From Vagococcus martis (GTDB lineage: Bacteria > Bacillota > Bacilli > Lactobacillales > Vagococcaceae), in assembly GCF_002026305.1 (NCBI RefSeq), contig NZ_MVAB01000001.1, forward strand, positions 2,060,001-2,124,000: a stretch of 64,000 nucleotides of DNA, given 5' to 3'. The position numbers were made by a program, and so were the translations under genes. The notes under the pieces are model-generated. The model saw nothing but the letters and a program-made list of their open reading frames with translations. It was not told where the DNA came from and ran no database searches. This document shows positions 1-9,192 of this stretch, one piece after another. Position 1 is the stretch's first letter. Every line of letters begins with the position of its first letter.

Positions 1-50
1 ACAAAAAACTATCGGTAACTTGTGTTACCAACAGTAGAAATTATAGAGCC
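1..50 (-). mobile_element. left end of an ISB (ISL3-family) copy, body outside the window
   Basis: The first 50 bases match the left terminal region of the ISL3 element seen at 39725-41200 (minus) and 42207-44935 (plus), including the internal inverted repeat GGTAAC-ACAA-GTTACC and the terminus GGCTCTATAA, which reads from position 50 leftwards. The transposase of this copy would lie left of the window. It abuts the 3' end of another ISB copy directly, so one ISB seems to have jumped into another. Confidence 0.75.
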
Positions 51-155
51 AAAAGAATCTGCCTTTCCATCACCAAAAAAGATCTAGAAAACTAAATGCT
101 TTCTAGATCTTAAATTCTAACGTATTAATCCTTACAAACAGTAGTTGACAAAAAG
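51..155 (+). mobile_element. 3'-terminal fragment of an older ISB copy
   Basis: This segment is nearly identical to 44830-44935, the 3' end of the ISB transposase and its right terminus. It includes the hairpin around GATCTAGAAA...TTTCTAGATC and the end AGTAGTTGACAAA. The terminal GAGCC has decayed to AAGTC. The fragment runs to within 4 bases of the gloA stop codon, so gloA has lost any native terminator and the IS sequence now supplies its 3' flank. Confidence 0.75.
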
Positions 156-158
156 TCT

Positions 159-542
159 TTATTTTTCGCGAATAACTTCTATTTTGTATCCATCTGGATC
201 AATAATAAAGTAGTAAGAAGGTGGAACGTTAGGTAAATGTTTTAATTCAGTAACATTAAATCCTTCAGTTTTATGCTGAGCATGTAGTCCTTCTAAATCA
301 TCAGTTGAGATGGCAATATGTCCGTATCCATTTCCTAAATCATATGCTTCAGAGTCATAATTATAAGTTAATTCTAACTCATAAGCATCTCCTGGTAATG
401 TTAAGTAAACTAATGTAAATTTGTTTTCTGGGAAGTCTCTTCTGCGAGATTCTTCAAAGTTAAATGCTTTTTTATAGAAATCTAAAGAAGCATCTAAATC
501 TTTTACTCGTACACATGTATGAGCCATTTTCATAATATTCAT
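159..542 (-). CDS. gloA: lactoylglutathione lyase (glyoxalase I), VOC superfamily
   Basis: This 127-residue protein is a single-module glyoxalase I, which isomerises the hemithioacetal of methylglyoxal and a thiol in the cytosol during detoxification. It aligns well with E. coli GloA from memory. The four metal ligands of the family are visible: His8 (MAHTCVRV), Glu57 (ELELTY), His75 (GYGHIAI) and Glu122 (YKIEVI). Length matches the family (about 130 residues). The ATG is preceded by AAAGGATG. The gene is monocistronic, and its stop codon lies against an IS remnant. Low-GC cocci vary in thiol content, so the physiological thiol cofactor is uncertain. Confidence 0.88.
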   Translation of the reverse strand: MNIMKMAHTCVRVKDLDASLDFYKKAFNFEESRRRDFPENKFTLVYLTLPGDAYELELTYNYDSEAYDLGNGYGHIAISTDDLEGLHAQHKTEGFNVTELKHLPNVPPSYYFIIDPDGYKIEVIREK

Positions 543-610
543 CCATCCTTTTCTAGTAGATTATCTTAATACTAACATGTAAGATAGGTCTTTTCTAGTT
601 TTTTGAACCG

Positions 611-1492
611 TTAAATATTATAGAAAGCTAGTGATACGGTGAGTTCGTATGGTGTAAAGTCCGTTTTTACACGAATATTATTCTCATCATCTTTATATAC
701 TTCTTTGTAGGTTCCACCTAAAATAGTAGGAATAACTTGAATATTTGTGTATTTATTGATTAAAATATCTGATTTATAGCTGTCCTCAATTGAAATAAAA
801 CCTAAATTAAAATCAGAGTCTTGATTTGTTTTATTCGGGATAAATATGCTCAGTCTATTAGTATGTGATTTTGGATCATAGAGCATCTTGGCATAAGTAT
901 TAGGAATAATGTTATCGTAAAGCTCATAAATTTTACGATAACGGTACTCATTGTAGTTATTGATTAAATCGTCTTCTGTTAGTCCAGCATATAAGCTAGA
1001 GAAGAATCGATCTTCTTTTAATTTTAAAATTGTTTCAAATAGTATTTGTTGCTTTTCTGGCTTTATTATTTCTGGAATAGTTGTGTGTAAATATTCTTTG
1101 TGTCTGATATTGGCAGAAGATGTATTAATAATCATAAAATCTGAATGCGTATCTTTTCTTTGCCTTAAAGAGGTAACATCATAATGTTTTTTCTTTTTAC
1201 GTTTCTTTCTTTTTTTTCTTTTACTAGGAACAATGTAATAGTCATCTTCGTTATCATCATCATTGTCATTGATATAATCAGTAACTGATTGACGAAATAT
1301 ATTTGAAAAAAACTTTGTAATGTCATAATAAATATCTGGATTTAAGTAGATAATAAGAGTACACGCTAAGAGCATTGCTAGCGCTGAAATAAAAAGATAG
1401 GCAAACCAAAAGAAGCTAGGTGTATAGGTTATAAATAATGCAATAATCCAAATGACAATAATACTAAATCCAATTGTTTTCAAATGCTTCAT
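611..1492 (-). CDS. unknown membrane protein with acidic and Lys/Arg-rich linker
   Basis: I do not recognise this protein of about 293 residues. The chosen start is the ATG at 1492 with AAGG upstream; a TTG 27 bases earlier is possible. Two hydrophobic segments lie near residues 7-24 and 27-50. An Asp/Glu-rich stretch (NDNDDDNEDD) follows, then a dense Lys/Arg block near residues 91-102, then about 180 residues of predicted soluble domain ending in an aromatic beta-like segment (PYELTVSLAFYN). The layout suggests a membrane-anchored cytoplasmic domain with a basic patch that could touch nucleic acid or anionic lipid; that is inference. It is divergent from dinG and not in an evident operon. 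Confidence 0.6.
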   Translation of the reverse strand: MKHLKTIGFSIIVIWIIALFITYTPSFFWFAYLFISALAMLLACTLIIYLNPDIYYDITKFFSNIFRQSVTDYINDNDDDNEDDYYIVPSKRKKRKKRKKKKHYDVTSLRQRKDTHSDFMIINTSSANIRHKEYLHTTIPEIIKPEKQQILFETILKLKEDRFFSSLYAGLTEDDLINNYNEYRYRKIYELYDNIIPNTYAKMLYDPKSHTNRLSIFIPNKTNQDSDFNLGFISIEDSYKSDILINKYTNIQVIPTILGGTYKEVYKDDENNIRVKTDFTPYELTVSLAFYNI

Positions 1493-1627
1493 ATGCCTTA
1501 GATACCTTTCTATATACAAAGTGATAAACTAACATAATTATATTTAACCATAGTTTGATATTTAAAACAAACCTATCTGATAATTTTTTATAGTGTTTTT
1601 ATCTGATGACTTATTAATAGAATATAG

Positions 1628-1633
1628 TATAAT
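1628..1633 (+). promoter_or_regulatory. -10 element of the dinG promoter
   Basis: A perfect TATAAT lies 35 bases before the dinG ATG. The -35 region (GATGAC at 1605-1610, 17 bases upstream) is weak. This would drive the dinG-ypmB-aspB-asnS operon. Confidence 0.5.
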
Positions 1634-1668
1634 ACATAGGTAAGTAAAAAAGGAAAGGAATTGGGGTA

Positions 1669-4362
1669 ATGGAAGCATCCAATTTATTTGCCATTGTTGA
1701 TATTGAAACAACTGGCACGAATCAACAAACAGATAAAATTATTCAATTTGCCTGTGTAATTATAGAGAATCAGCAAATTGTAAATCAACTGTCGATTGAT
1801 ATTAATCCACTACGCTCAATACCTAAGCATATAACGGAATTAACAGGTATTTCAAATAAAGATGTGGCAAATTCGCCATACTTTGAAGATGTTGCTTTTA
1901 CGATTAAACAATTACTTGATGGCTGTGCATTTGTGGCACACAATGTCTTTTTCGATTTTAATTTTTTAAATAGTGAGCTAGTTCGTGCTGGAGTTTCACC
2001 ACTTACTAGTCCTTGTATTGATACAGTGGAGTTGTTTCAAGTTTTATTTCCAACTTCTAATGGCTTTAGAGTGAGCGATATGGCGTCGGAAATGTCCATA
2101 GAACATACTAATCCTCATCAAGCATTAAGTGATGCTTATGTCACAGCACAAGGTTTTATTAAGATGCTTGATAAATTAAGGACATTGCCTTTAGTAACGA
2201 AGGAGACACTTCAATTGCTGTCAGTTAATTTAGGGGTTAATAATCAAGAAGTCTTTAGTATGATCTTAAATGAAGGCTACGAGACTAAACAGAATAACTT
2301 AGAAGGGGTCGTTGTAATAGATGGCATTGCTATTAAGAAAAAAGATAGAGCGTATCGCTATCAGGATAGAAAAGTAGGGAAGTCATTTTCAAGTGAACTT
2401 GGTATTTTAAGAAATACGCAACGAGAGATGGCTGAGGATATCCACCAGTTTTTGACTGAAGACAATGAAAGTAAAAACTTATTTATCGAAGCTGAAACTG
2501 GCACGGGAAAAACAATGGGTTACTTATATCCTTTAACGTTTGAAACGAAACCTGAACAAAAGCTTATCTCGACTTCCACGATTTTATTGCAAAATCAGAT
2601 AGAACATCAGGATATTCCTTTATTAAATGATTTAGTTAAGACTTCAAAACAAGGTGTCGTGGTAAAAAGTACCTCTCATTATTTAAGTTTACATGCCTTT
2701 AGGCAGACATTGGATTTACCATTAGGACAAAAAAGTTATGCAATCTGTCAGATGGCTGTATTAGTTTGGCTGTTAGAGACAAATACAGGAGATTTGGATG
2801 AAGTAAATGTCATTAAGAACAATGTGTTTTACCAACAAGTTCAACATACTGGGCAAAAAGAATTAATTGAATCCTCTATCTTTTTTGAAGAAGACTTTTA
2901 TCATTACTTAACAGATAGATGTCAATTTGCTGATTTTATTATCGTCAATCATTCGTTTTTATTTTCTGATAGTCAGAAGAAGGAACGCTTTTTGCCAGAT
3001 TTAGAGACGGTGATCATAGACGAAGCACATCAACTCCCTAGTTTAATTGAAACAATATCAACTAAACAACTGTCGTTATCTTCCTTTGTATTTGAATTGA
3101 ATCACTTGATTGAAGTCTCAATGCTTATGGGGGAGACACATGATAAACGTCTAAAAAATGCCTTGATGATGAGTGACATCTGCAAGGAGTTAAGGGAATC
3201 ACTTGATTGGCTTGAAGAAAGCATGGTGACGTATTTTGATTTGTTTCATAAAAAAGAGGAGCAATTGATTGATGTACTGGCTTTTTTTAAGCAAGTTCCA
3301 GTTGTTAAACGATATATCCAGCAGATTAATGTGATGTTACGAGAGCTTAGTGAGTTATCGCAAAACTTAAAACTAGAGAAAAAGAAAGAGTTATCTCTAA
3401 ATGAAAAAGAATTCTTTCATACAATGGAACATGTGATTGAGATGTATCAACTGTTTAAATCATTCTTTTATGATTATGATGAAGCATTAGTTAAATGGAT
3501 TAGTACGAAAAAAAAGCATGTGATATTGTCTATGATTAATTTCTCGGATTTATCTATTGGTCAATATAATTGGTACACTCAAGCTAAAAAAATCATTTAT
3601 ACAAGTGGTAGTCTTCAATTAGATAATGACTCGAACTTTTTAGAGCGTAAACTTGGCTTAGAAGATGTGCAGAAGAAAACATTGCCATCAGTATTTGACT
3701 ATAAAAATCAAGCCTGTTTGTTTTTATTAAATGATGTAAACTATCATTCGATTAAATCGACAAATGATTTCTCAAAACGCATTAGTCAGTCGGTTAAAAA
3801 CTTATTTGAAACACATGAACAAACGATGCTCGTTTTATTTACATCTCATCAATTACTTGAAGCAGTACATAAGCAGTTAACAGATTATTTTAATCAACGA
3901 GATGTGTTAGTATTAGCTCAAGGGATATCAGGAACAAAAGAAAAAATACTAAAAAAGATTAATCAAGGAAATAAATGCATTATTTTAGGGGCAAATAGTT
4001 TTTGGGAAGGCATGGATTTTAGTCAGCGGTCGATTAATATTGTTGTGATGACGAAGTTGCCATTTGACCCACCAAATCGTCCAATTGTTCAAGCAAGGTA
4101 TCAATACATTGAACAACAAGGAGGAAATCCGTTTTATGAGGATGCATTGCCTCAAGCAGGGATTAAACTAAGACAAGGAATTGGCAGATTGTTGCGCAGT
4201 CCACAAGATCGAGGGATTTTAGTTTTATTAGATAATCGTTTGGTCAATAGTCGTTACAGCGACATTCTCTGTTCTTATTTGCCGCAAGCATTATCAATTC
4301 ATACGGTAACATTGCCAGAGTTATTGAAAGAAAGTAAACTATTTTTAGAAAAAGAGAGTTAG
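1669..4362 (+). CDS. dinG: DinG-family helicase with N-terminal DEDDh exonuclease
   Basis: This 897-residue protein has the two-part Firmicute DinG architecture. An N-terminal DnaQ-like 3'-5' exonuclease shows a complete DEDDh set: Asp11 and Glu13 in DIETTG, Asp96 in HNVFFDF, His150 and Asp155. A superfamily 2 helicase core follows, with Walker A ETGTGKT at 276-282, DEAH at 451-454 and a C-terminal motif VI (GIGRLLRS). I do not see the four-cysteine iron-sulfur cluster of E. coli DinG, consistent with Firmicute members, where the helicase-like part may act as a nuclease-associated ATPase. It is the first gene of an operon with ypmB, aspB and asnS, as in Bacillus subtilis. RBS: AAAGGAATTGGGG. 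Confidence 0.93.
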   Translation: MEASNLFAIVDIETTGTNQQTDKIIQFACVIIENQQIVNQLSIDINPLRSIPKHITELTGISNKDVANSPYFEDVAFTIKQLLDGCAFVAHNVFFDFNFLNSELVRAGVSPLTSPCIDTVELFQVLFPTSNGFRVSDMASEMSIEHTNPHQALSDAYVTAQGFIKMLDKLRTLPLVTKETLQLLSVNLGVNNQEVFSMILNEGYETKQNNLEGVVVIDGIAIKKKDRAYRYQDRKVGKSFSSELGILRNTQREMAEDIHQFLTEDNESKNLFIEAETGTGKTMGYLYPLTFETKPEQKLISTSTILLQNQIEHQDIPLLNDLVKTSKQGVVVKSTSHYLSLHAFRQTLDLPLGQKSYAICQMAVLVWLLETNTGDLDEVNVIKNNVFYQQVQHTGQKELIESSIFFEEDFYHYLTDRCQFADFIIVNHSFLFSDSQKKERFLPDLETVIIDEAHQLPSLIETISTKQLSLSSFVFELNHLIEVSMLMGETHDKRLKNALMMSDICKELRESLDWLEESMVTYFDLFHKKEEQLIDVLAFFKQVPVVKRYIQQINVMLRELSELSQNLKLEKKKELSLNEKEFFHTMEHVIEMYQLFKSFFYDYDEALVKWISTKKKHVILSMINFSDLSIGQYNWYTQAKKIIYTSGSLQLDNDSNFLERKLGLEDVQKKTLPSVFDYKNQACLFLLNDVNYHSIKSTNDFSKRISQSVKNLFETHEQTMLVLFTSHQLLEAVHKQLTDYFNQRDVLVLAQGISGTKEKILKKINQGNKCIILGANSFWEGMDFSQRSINIVVMTKLPFDPPNRPIVQARYQYIEQQGGNPFYEDALPQAGIKLRQGIGRLLRSPQDRGILVLLDNRLVNSRYSDILCSYLPQALSIHTVTLPELLKESKLFLEKES

Positions 4363-4392
4363 GCGTAAAAATGAGACATAGGAGATAGAAGC

Positions 4393-4872
4393 ATGCGTGA
4401 AAACAGAGTCATAAAATATTTGACGATAACGTTAATTGCGATTATTGTCATTATAAGTGTAGTAATGTATCAGTCAACTGCAACATACCGTTCAACTAAG
4501 CGCCAAGCAGTAGAGATTGCCAAAAATTTAGGTCATATCAATAAAGTTGAGGAGTTTTATTGGTTTACTAGACAGGAAAATACATATAGCGTAATTGGTA
4601 AAGACGACAAGAACGAAGAAAAAATAGTCATGATTCCTGAAAATGGTAAAGAGGCTCTTGTTGTTTATGCTAATAAAGGGATTAACCAAGATGATGCTAT
4701 CCAAGCGGTTCTTGATACCAAGGAGACAAAGAAAATTAAAAAAGCATCTTTAGGATTGTTTAAAGATGAACCTGTATGGGAAATTACGGCCGAAAGTAAA
4801 GATGACCATTTGGTTTATTACTTAGTTGATTTCTATTCTGGAAAGATTGAAGAAGGAGCATTAAAAATTTAA
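4393..4872 (+). CDS. YpmB-like membrane-anchored protein (DUF5590)
   Basis: The protein has 159 residues: one N-terminal membrane segment (about residues 9-27, very Ile/Val-rich) and an extracytoplasmic domain with two PepSY-like halves (a Trp-containing YSVIGKD region, then PVWEITAESKDDHLVYYLVDFYSG). It sits between dinG and aspB, exactly where B. subtilis has ypmB, so position and shape support the call. Function is not established. It is co-transcribed, with 30 bases to dinG and 12 bases to aspB. Confidence 0.75.
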   Translation: MRENRVIKYLTITLIAIIVIISVVMYQSTATYRSTKRQAVEIAKNLGHINKVEEFYWFTRQENTYSVIGKDDKNEEKIVMIPENGKEALVVYANKGINQDDAIQAVLDTKETKKIKKASLGLFKDEPVWEITAESKDDHLVYYLVDFYSGKIEEGALKI

Positions 4873-4884
4873 GGGGATGAAAAA

Positions 4885-6072
4885 ATGGGGTTTTCAAAAA
4901 AAGTAAGCAGTCTAAAAGAATCAGCAACATTGCAAGCAGCAGCAAAAGCCAAAGCACTAAAAGACCAAGGTGTAAATGTTCTTAATTTAACGATTGGGGA
5001 ACCGGATTTTTCAACACCCAAATCAATACAAAACGCAGCGATAAAATCAATCGATAATGGATCATCAAGTTTTTATACGCCAGCAACAGGTTTACCTGAC
5101 TTAAAACAAGCTATCATAGATAGAACACGTGAAGATTATGGCATTACTTATCAGATGAATGAAGTATTTGTCGGGTCCGGTGCAAAGTTTGTTCTTTATG
5201 CGTTATTTCAAACGTTATTAGATCCAGGGGATGAAGTGATTATTCCTACACCATATTGGGTGAGTTATAGTGCCCAAGTGGAATTAGCAGATGGAACACC
5301 AGTATTTGTCGAGACAACACAGGATAACCATTACCGTTTGACAGTAGAAGAATTAGAACAAGCTAGAACACCCAAAACACAAGCAATCATTCTCAATTCA
5401 CCATCAAACCCGACTGGATCGATTTATACAGCAGAAGAGTTGCAAAAAATCGGGGAGTGGGCAGTTTCAAATAACATTTATATAATTGCCGATGATATTT
5501 ATGCGAAACTAGTTTATAATGGTAATGTATTTACATCAATTGTGAGTTTGTCTGATGAAATTAAGCAACAAACAATTGTCGTTAATGGTGTTTCTAAAGC
5601 TTATGCAATGACTGGCTGGCGAATAGGTTATGCGTTATGTGATAAAGAAATTGCAGCACAAGTGTCAAAAGTAATTTCACAATCAACAGGAAATCCTGCA
5701 GCTGTGAGTCAATATGCAGCAATTGAAGCATTAAGTGGAAGTCAAGCTATCGTGGAAGAAATGAGACAAACATTTGAAACACGATTAAATGACATTTTCC
5801 CATTAGTTCAAGAAATACCAGGGGTTCGTGTAGAAAAACCTCAAGGGGCTTTTTATCTATATTTAGATATCAAAGAAACACTCGATATGTGTGGGTATGA
5901 TAATGTAACGAATTGGGTGAACGACTTACTTGAAGAAGCACATGTTGCAGTTGTCACTGGTGAAGCGTTTGGAACAAGTCATCATGTCAGAATTAGTTAT
6001 GCAACAGACATGGATACATTAACTCAAGCCATTAGACAAATAAACGAATTCATTGATAGTAAACGAATTTAA
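4885..6072 (+). CDS. aspB: aspartate aminotransferase (PLP, class I)
   Basis: The enzyme has 395 residues and is a fold-type I aminotransferase that interconverts aspartate and oxaloacetate using 2-oxoglutarate/glutamate. Visible features are the SPSNPTG motif (172-178), the Asp pair at IADDIY (203-204) that contacts the pyridine nitrogen, the Schiff-base Lys238 in NGVSKAY, and the Arg246 region (GWRIGY). Length matches the family. The strong RBS AAGGGGATG lies 5 bases before the ATG. Its place upstream of asnS is conserved in Bacillus and enterococci and suggests supply of aspartate/asparagine. Confidence 0.92.
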   Translation: MGFSKKVSSLKESATLQAAAKAKALKDQGVNVLNLTIGEPDFSTPKSIQNAAIKSIDNGSSSFYTPATGLPDLKQAIIDRTREDYGITYQMNEVFVGSGAKFVLYALFQTLLDPGDEVIIPTPYWVSYSAQVELADGTPVFVETTQDNHYRLTVEELEQARTPKTQAIILNSPSNPTGSIYTAEELQKIGEWAVSNNIYIIADDIYAKLVYNGNVFTSIVSLSDEIKQQTIVVNGVSKAYAMTGWRIGYALCDKEIAAQVSKVISQSTGNPAAVSQYAAIEALSGSQAIVEEMRQTFETRLNDIFPLVQEIPGVRVEKPQGAFYLYLDIKETLDMCGYDNVTNWVNDLLEEAHVAVVTGEAFGTSHHVRISYATDMDTLTQAIRQINEFIDSKRI

Positions 6073-6096
6073 TAGAAAAATTAGTGGGGTGCCAAA

Positions 6097-7395
6097 GTGG
6101 AGACAATAAACATTATTGATTCAAAAAAACATGTTGGGGAAGTTGTTAAAATTGGTGCATGGGTTGCCAATAAACGCTCAAGCGGAAAAATAGCTTTCTT
6201 ACAATTAAGAGATGGTTCAGCATACTTCCAAGGTGTTGTGGTAAAAAATGAAGTAGGCGAAGAAGTCTTTGAATTAGCAAAAAGTTTAAACCAAGAAACA
6301 TCAGTTATCGTAACGGGTGAAATTAGAGAAGACACACGTTCAAAATTTGGGTATGAAATTGGTATCCAAGGTATTGAAGTAGTCGGAGAAAGTCATGATT
6401 ACCCAATCACACCAAAAGAACACGGAACAGACTTTTTAATGGATCACCGTCATTTATGGTTACGTTCATCAAAGCAACATGCCATTATGCAAGTAAGAAA
6501 TGAGTTAATTCGTGCAACATACGAATTTTTCAATGATCGTGGTTTTATCAAGATTGATCCACCAATCTTAACAAGTAGCGCGCCAGAAGGAACAACTGAA
6601 TTGTTTGAAACAGACTATTTTGGTTCTCCAGCATACTTGTCACAAACAGGTCAATTATATCTTGAAGCAGCAGCAATGGCTTTTGGAAAAGTATTTTCTT
6701 TTGGGCCAACATTCCGTGCTGAAAAATCAAAAACTCGTCGTCATTTAACTGAGTTTTGGATGATGGAACCTGAAATGGCCTTTGTTGATCAAGAAGGAAG
6801 TTTAGAAATTCAAGAGCAATATGTGGCATTTATGATTGAAAAAGTATTAGAAAACTGTGACTATGCTTTAGACGTTTTAAAACGTGATAAAGACTTATTA
6901 AGAAAATACACAGAATTACCATTTCCACGTATTTCTTATGATGAAGCAGTGGAATTATTACAACAAAATGGATTTGAAGATATTACTTGGGGTGATGATT
7001 TTGGTTCACCACATGAAACATTTATCGCTAACCATTTTGAAAAACCAGTATTCATCTTGAACTATCCAAAATCAATGAGTCCATTCTACATGAAACCACA
7101 TCCAACAAGAGATGATGTTGTGATTCGTGCCGACTTAATCGCTCCAGAAGGATATGGCGAAATTATTGGTGGTAGTGAACGTGCCATTGGTTATGAGTAT
7201 TTATTATCTGAAATCGAAAAAGATGGTTTAGATCGTAAAGACTATGAATGGTATTTAGATTTACAAAAATATGGTGCTGTTCCTCATTCTGGCTTTGGTC
7301 TAGGATTAGAAAGAACTGTAACATGGGTATGTGGAATCGAACATGTTCGTGAAGCAAGTCCATTCCCACGTTTATTACACCGTATTTACCCATAA
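6097..7395 (+). CDS. asnS: asparaginyl-tRNA synthetase
   Basis: This 432-residue class IIb synthetase charges tRNA-Asn. An N-terminal OB-fold anticodon-binding domain (about 1-110) precedes the class II catalytic core. Motif 2 is around [15 protein letters not shown], and motif 3 is [11 protein letters not shown] near the C-terminus, ending in [10 protein letters not shown], which is characteristic of AsnRS. The start is GTG at 6097 with GGGGTG upstream, 24 bases after the aspB stop. It is the last gene of the operon; an intrinsic terminator follows 8 bases after its stop. Confidence 0.96.
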   Translation: METINIIDSKKHVGEVVKIGAWVANKRSSGKIAFLQLRDGSAYFQGVVVKNEVGEEVFELAKSLNQETSVIVTGEIREDTRSKFGYEIGIQGIEVVGESHDYPITPKEHGTDFLMDHRHLWLRSSKQHAIMQVRNELIRATYEFFNDRGFIKIDPPILTSSAPEGTTELFETDYFGSPAYLSQTGQLYLEAAAMAFGKVFSFGPTFRAEKSKTRRHLTEFWMMEPEMAFVDQEGSLEIQEQYVAFMIEKVLENCDYALDVLKRDKDLLRKYTELPFPRISYDEAVELLQQNGFEDITWGDDFGSPHETFIANHFEKPVFILNYPKSMSPFYMKPHPTRDDVVIRADLIAPEGYGEIIGGSERAIGYEYLLSEIEKDGLDRKDYEWYLDLQKYGAVPHSGFGLGLERTVTWVCGIEHVREASPFPRLLHRIYP

Positions 7396-7403
7396 AACAA
7401 AAC

Positions 7404-7429
7404 AAGCCTCCTTTTAAAGGGGCTTTTTT
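7404..7429 (+). terminator. intrinsic terminator of the dinG-asnS operon
   Basis: The stem AAGCCTCC pairs with GGGGCTT around a TTTTAAA loop and is followed by TTTTTTG. Confidence 0.85.
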
Positions 7430-7431
7430 GT

Positions 7432-7460
7432 TTGACAACAGGTAAAAAAAGACATACGCT
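7432..7460 (+). promoter_or_regulatory. copZ promoter
   Basis: A perfect TTGACA (7432-7437) is followed after 17 bases by TACGCT (7455-7460). No canonical CopY box (TACANNTGTA) is visible, so copper control by CopY is not supported. Confidence 0.55.
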
Positions 7461-7490
7461 TACACTAACTAATTAGAAGAGGTGAGTAAC

Positions 7491-7697
7491 ATGAAACAGA
7501 AAATAGCAATTGAAGGCATGAACTGTGGTCATTGTTCTGCTCGTATTGAAAAAGGTTTGTCAGAAATAAATGGCGTGAGTAATGTGGATGTGTCATTAGA
7601 AAACAAAGAAGCTGACGTTGCATTTGACGAATCAAAAGTGGCAATTAATGACTTAGTTAATAGAATTGAAGACTTAGGTTTTACGGCTACTATCTAA
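7491..7697 (+). CDS. copZ: CopZ-like heavy-metal chaperone
   Basis: This 68-residue single HMA domain has the metal-binding GMNCGHC motif near residue 9 and a GFTATI-type end. Such proteins carry Cu(I) in the cytosol to P1B-type ATPases or regulators. The start is the ATG at 7491 with AGAGGTG upstream, rather than the in-frame GTG at 7482, which lies in the RBS. No copA, copB or copY is adjacent, so it is an orphan here. A MerP-like specificity cannot be excluded from sequence alone. Confidence 0.85.
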   Translation: MKQKIAIEGMNCGHCSARIEKGLSEINGVSNVDVSLENKEADVAFDESKVAINDLVNRIEDLGFTATI

Positions 7698-7701
7698 ATA
7701 A

Positions 7702-7733
7702 AAATTCGGCTGAATTATCAGTCGAATTTTTTT
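7702..7733. terminator. bidirectional terminator between copZ and feoB, interrupted by ISA
   Basis: A 12-bp stem (7702-7713 with 7718-7729) with loop ATTA is followed by a T-run on the plus strand and an A-run before it. It would have served both convergent genes. ISA copy 1 begins right after the T-run, so feoB (minus) is now separated from this hairpin by 1.5 kb. Confidence 0.8.
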
Positions 7734-7834
7734 GGCTCTATGTCAAATCGTGTTGATGGACAATAATATTGATGAAAAAGTCTCAAAAATAAAATAGAAT
7801 TAATTGAAGTGAGGGAAGAAATTCTCTCGCTTTT

Positions 7835-9112
7835 TTATTTAACCTGAAAAACTTGATTTTGAATCAAAAAGATACGTCGTTTGAATAGTAGAAAGTTTCG
7901 ATAGCCATAGGCAACACGTTTAATCACTTTAATTTTATTGTTAATGCCTTCTAAGAAACCATTTGAATAGGAGTATTTAAAGGCATTCATAACTCCTTGG
8001 GAAAACTTACCAAATATCTTGAATTTATCTTTAAAATACTTTGGTAATTCAACAGGTATCTTTGAACATAACTCTAAAAATAAGACATAATCGTTGGTTC
8101 TATAAGCATACTTTAATTCTTGGATAAAATGATACGCTTTTTTTAATAGAGAACTATAAGAAAGTAACTCATCTACCAATTCGGTAGATGACATATTTCT
8201 CTTGAATAAAGGACGATAATAAAAGTGTTTATAGTTTAATTCAAAACTGTCCTTTAAAAGGAGTTTCCAATAACGCTTTAATCTTCGATACTGCTTTCCT
8301 TCCTCTTGATTGTGGCGTTTTAGTTGATTCATTTCTTTTATTCTTAAGGTGTTGAAAGATCGGTTAATATGTTGAATAATATGAAATCGATCTGTGACGA
8401 TTTCGGCGTTTGGAAAGACTGTTTTTAATAGTTGACCGTAACTTGCATTCATGTCCATGACCAAAAATCTTACTTTTAAACGTGATTTTCTGGAATACTT
8501 CATAAAGTAAGAAACCAACTTATGTAATCTTTTATCAGGTAAGATATCGATTATTTTTTTAGATGTCGCATCAGCACAAATAAAGCTCATTCCAGCATGA
8601 CAATCAGAAGTAGAGCTAAACTCATCTACACAAAGAGCCGTGGGCAAGAAGTTAAAATTCGGTTGCTGGTTATTGGTAAATGATACTAACACACGTTTAA
8701 CAGTGTTTTCAGAGACACTGTGACATTCTGCAATTTCTTTACGTGATCGATTATCTTTTAAGTCAAAAGCAATTTGGTATTTAAGCTGTTTAGAAATTTG
8801 ACAATAGTCATCTACTAGAGAAGTAGAAGCACTGAAAGTTGATCCACAGTTTCTACAAAGGTAACGCTCTCTGTGAAGTTTCAGATAAGTTGGACGACGT
8901 TCAACTTCAGGCAATTGACTAATGGTTTGATACGTTCCGTTTTTAACGGATTGATCAAATCCACATTTCTTACATTGCTTATCTTTATTCACTAATCTTC
9001 CTATAATCATATTAACTGAGCGGTTATTTCTCGCTTCGCGAGACAACCAATCCTCATTAAAAATAAGAGAATCATCTGTTAAATTGAGTAGTTTTCTTGT
9101 ATTATTATCCAT
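7835..9112 (-). CDS. ISL3-family transposase (ISA copy 1)
   Basis: The 425-residue transposase has an N-terminal zinc-binding region (CKKCG, later CRNCGSTF), a helix-turn-helix (SRKEIAECHSVSENTVKRV) and the ISL3 DDE domain: Asp in CVDEFS, Asp in TDRFHIIQH, and Glu in GFLEGINNKIK. The start at 9112 has AAAGGAGAATACCCCT upstream. A longer in-frame read exists to 9349 but crosses the IS end into feoB sequence and is not real. It appears full length and potentially active. Confidence 0.93.
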   Translation of the reverse strand: MDNNTRKLLNLTDDSLIFNEDWLSREARNNRSVNMIIGRLVNKDKQCKKCGFDQSVKNGTYQTISQLPEVERRPTYLKLHRERYLCRNCGSTFSASTSLVDDYCQISKQLKYQIAFDLKDNRSRKEIAECHSVSENTVKRVLVSFTNNQQPNFNFLPTALCVDEFSSTSDCHAGMSFICADATSKKIIDILPDKRLHKLVSYFMKYSRKSRLKVRFLVMDMNASYGQLLKTVFPNAEIVTDRFHIIQHINRSFNTLRIKEMNQLKRHNQEEGKQYRRLKRYWKLLLKDSFELNYKHFYYRPLFKRNMSSTELVDELLSYSSLLKKAYHFIQELKYAYRTNDYVLFLELCSKIPVELPKYFKDKFKIFGKFSQGVMNAFKYSYSNGFLEGINNKIKVIKRVAYGYRNFLLFKRRIFLIQNQVFQVK

Positions 9113-9192
9113 AGGGGTATTCTCCTTTGTAATGTTAGTTATAGACGACTTAATTTTACCAATAAGAATGCCCCTTTTTCTATGCCTAAAAC

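Noticed and set aside
6081-6335. Antisense ORF opposite asnS, and similar ORFs opposite feoB, nth, fbaA and the ATPase
   Set aside because: They mirror strongly coding genes, lack ribosome binding sites and have no family resemblance.
7432-7490. CopY operator before copZ
   Set aside because: No TACANNTGTA sequence is present; only promoter hexamers are visible.
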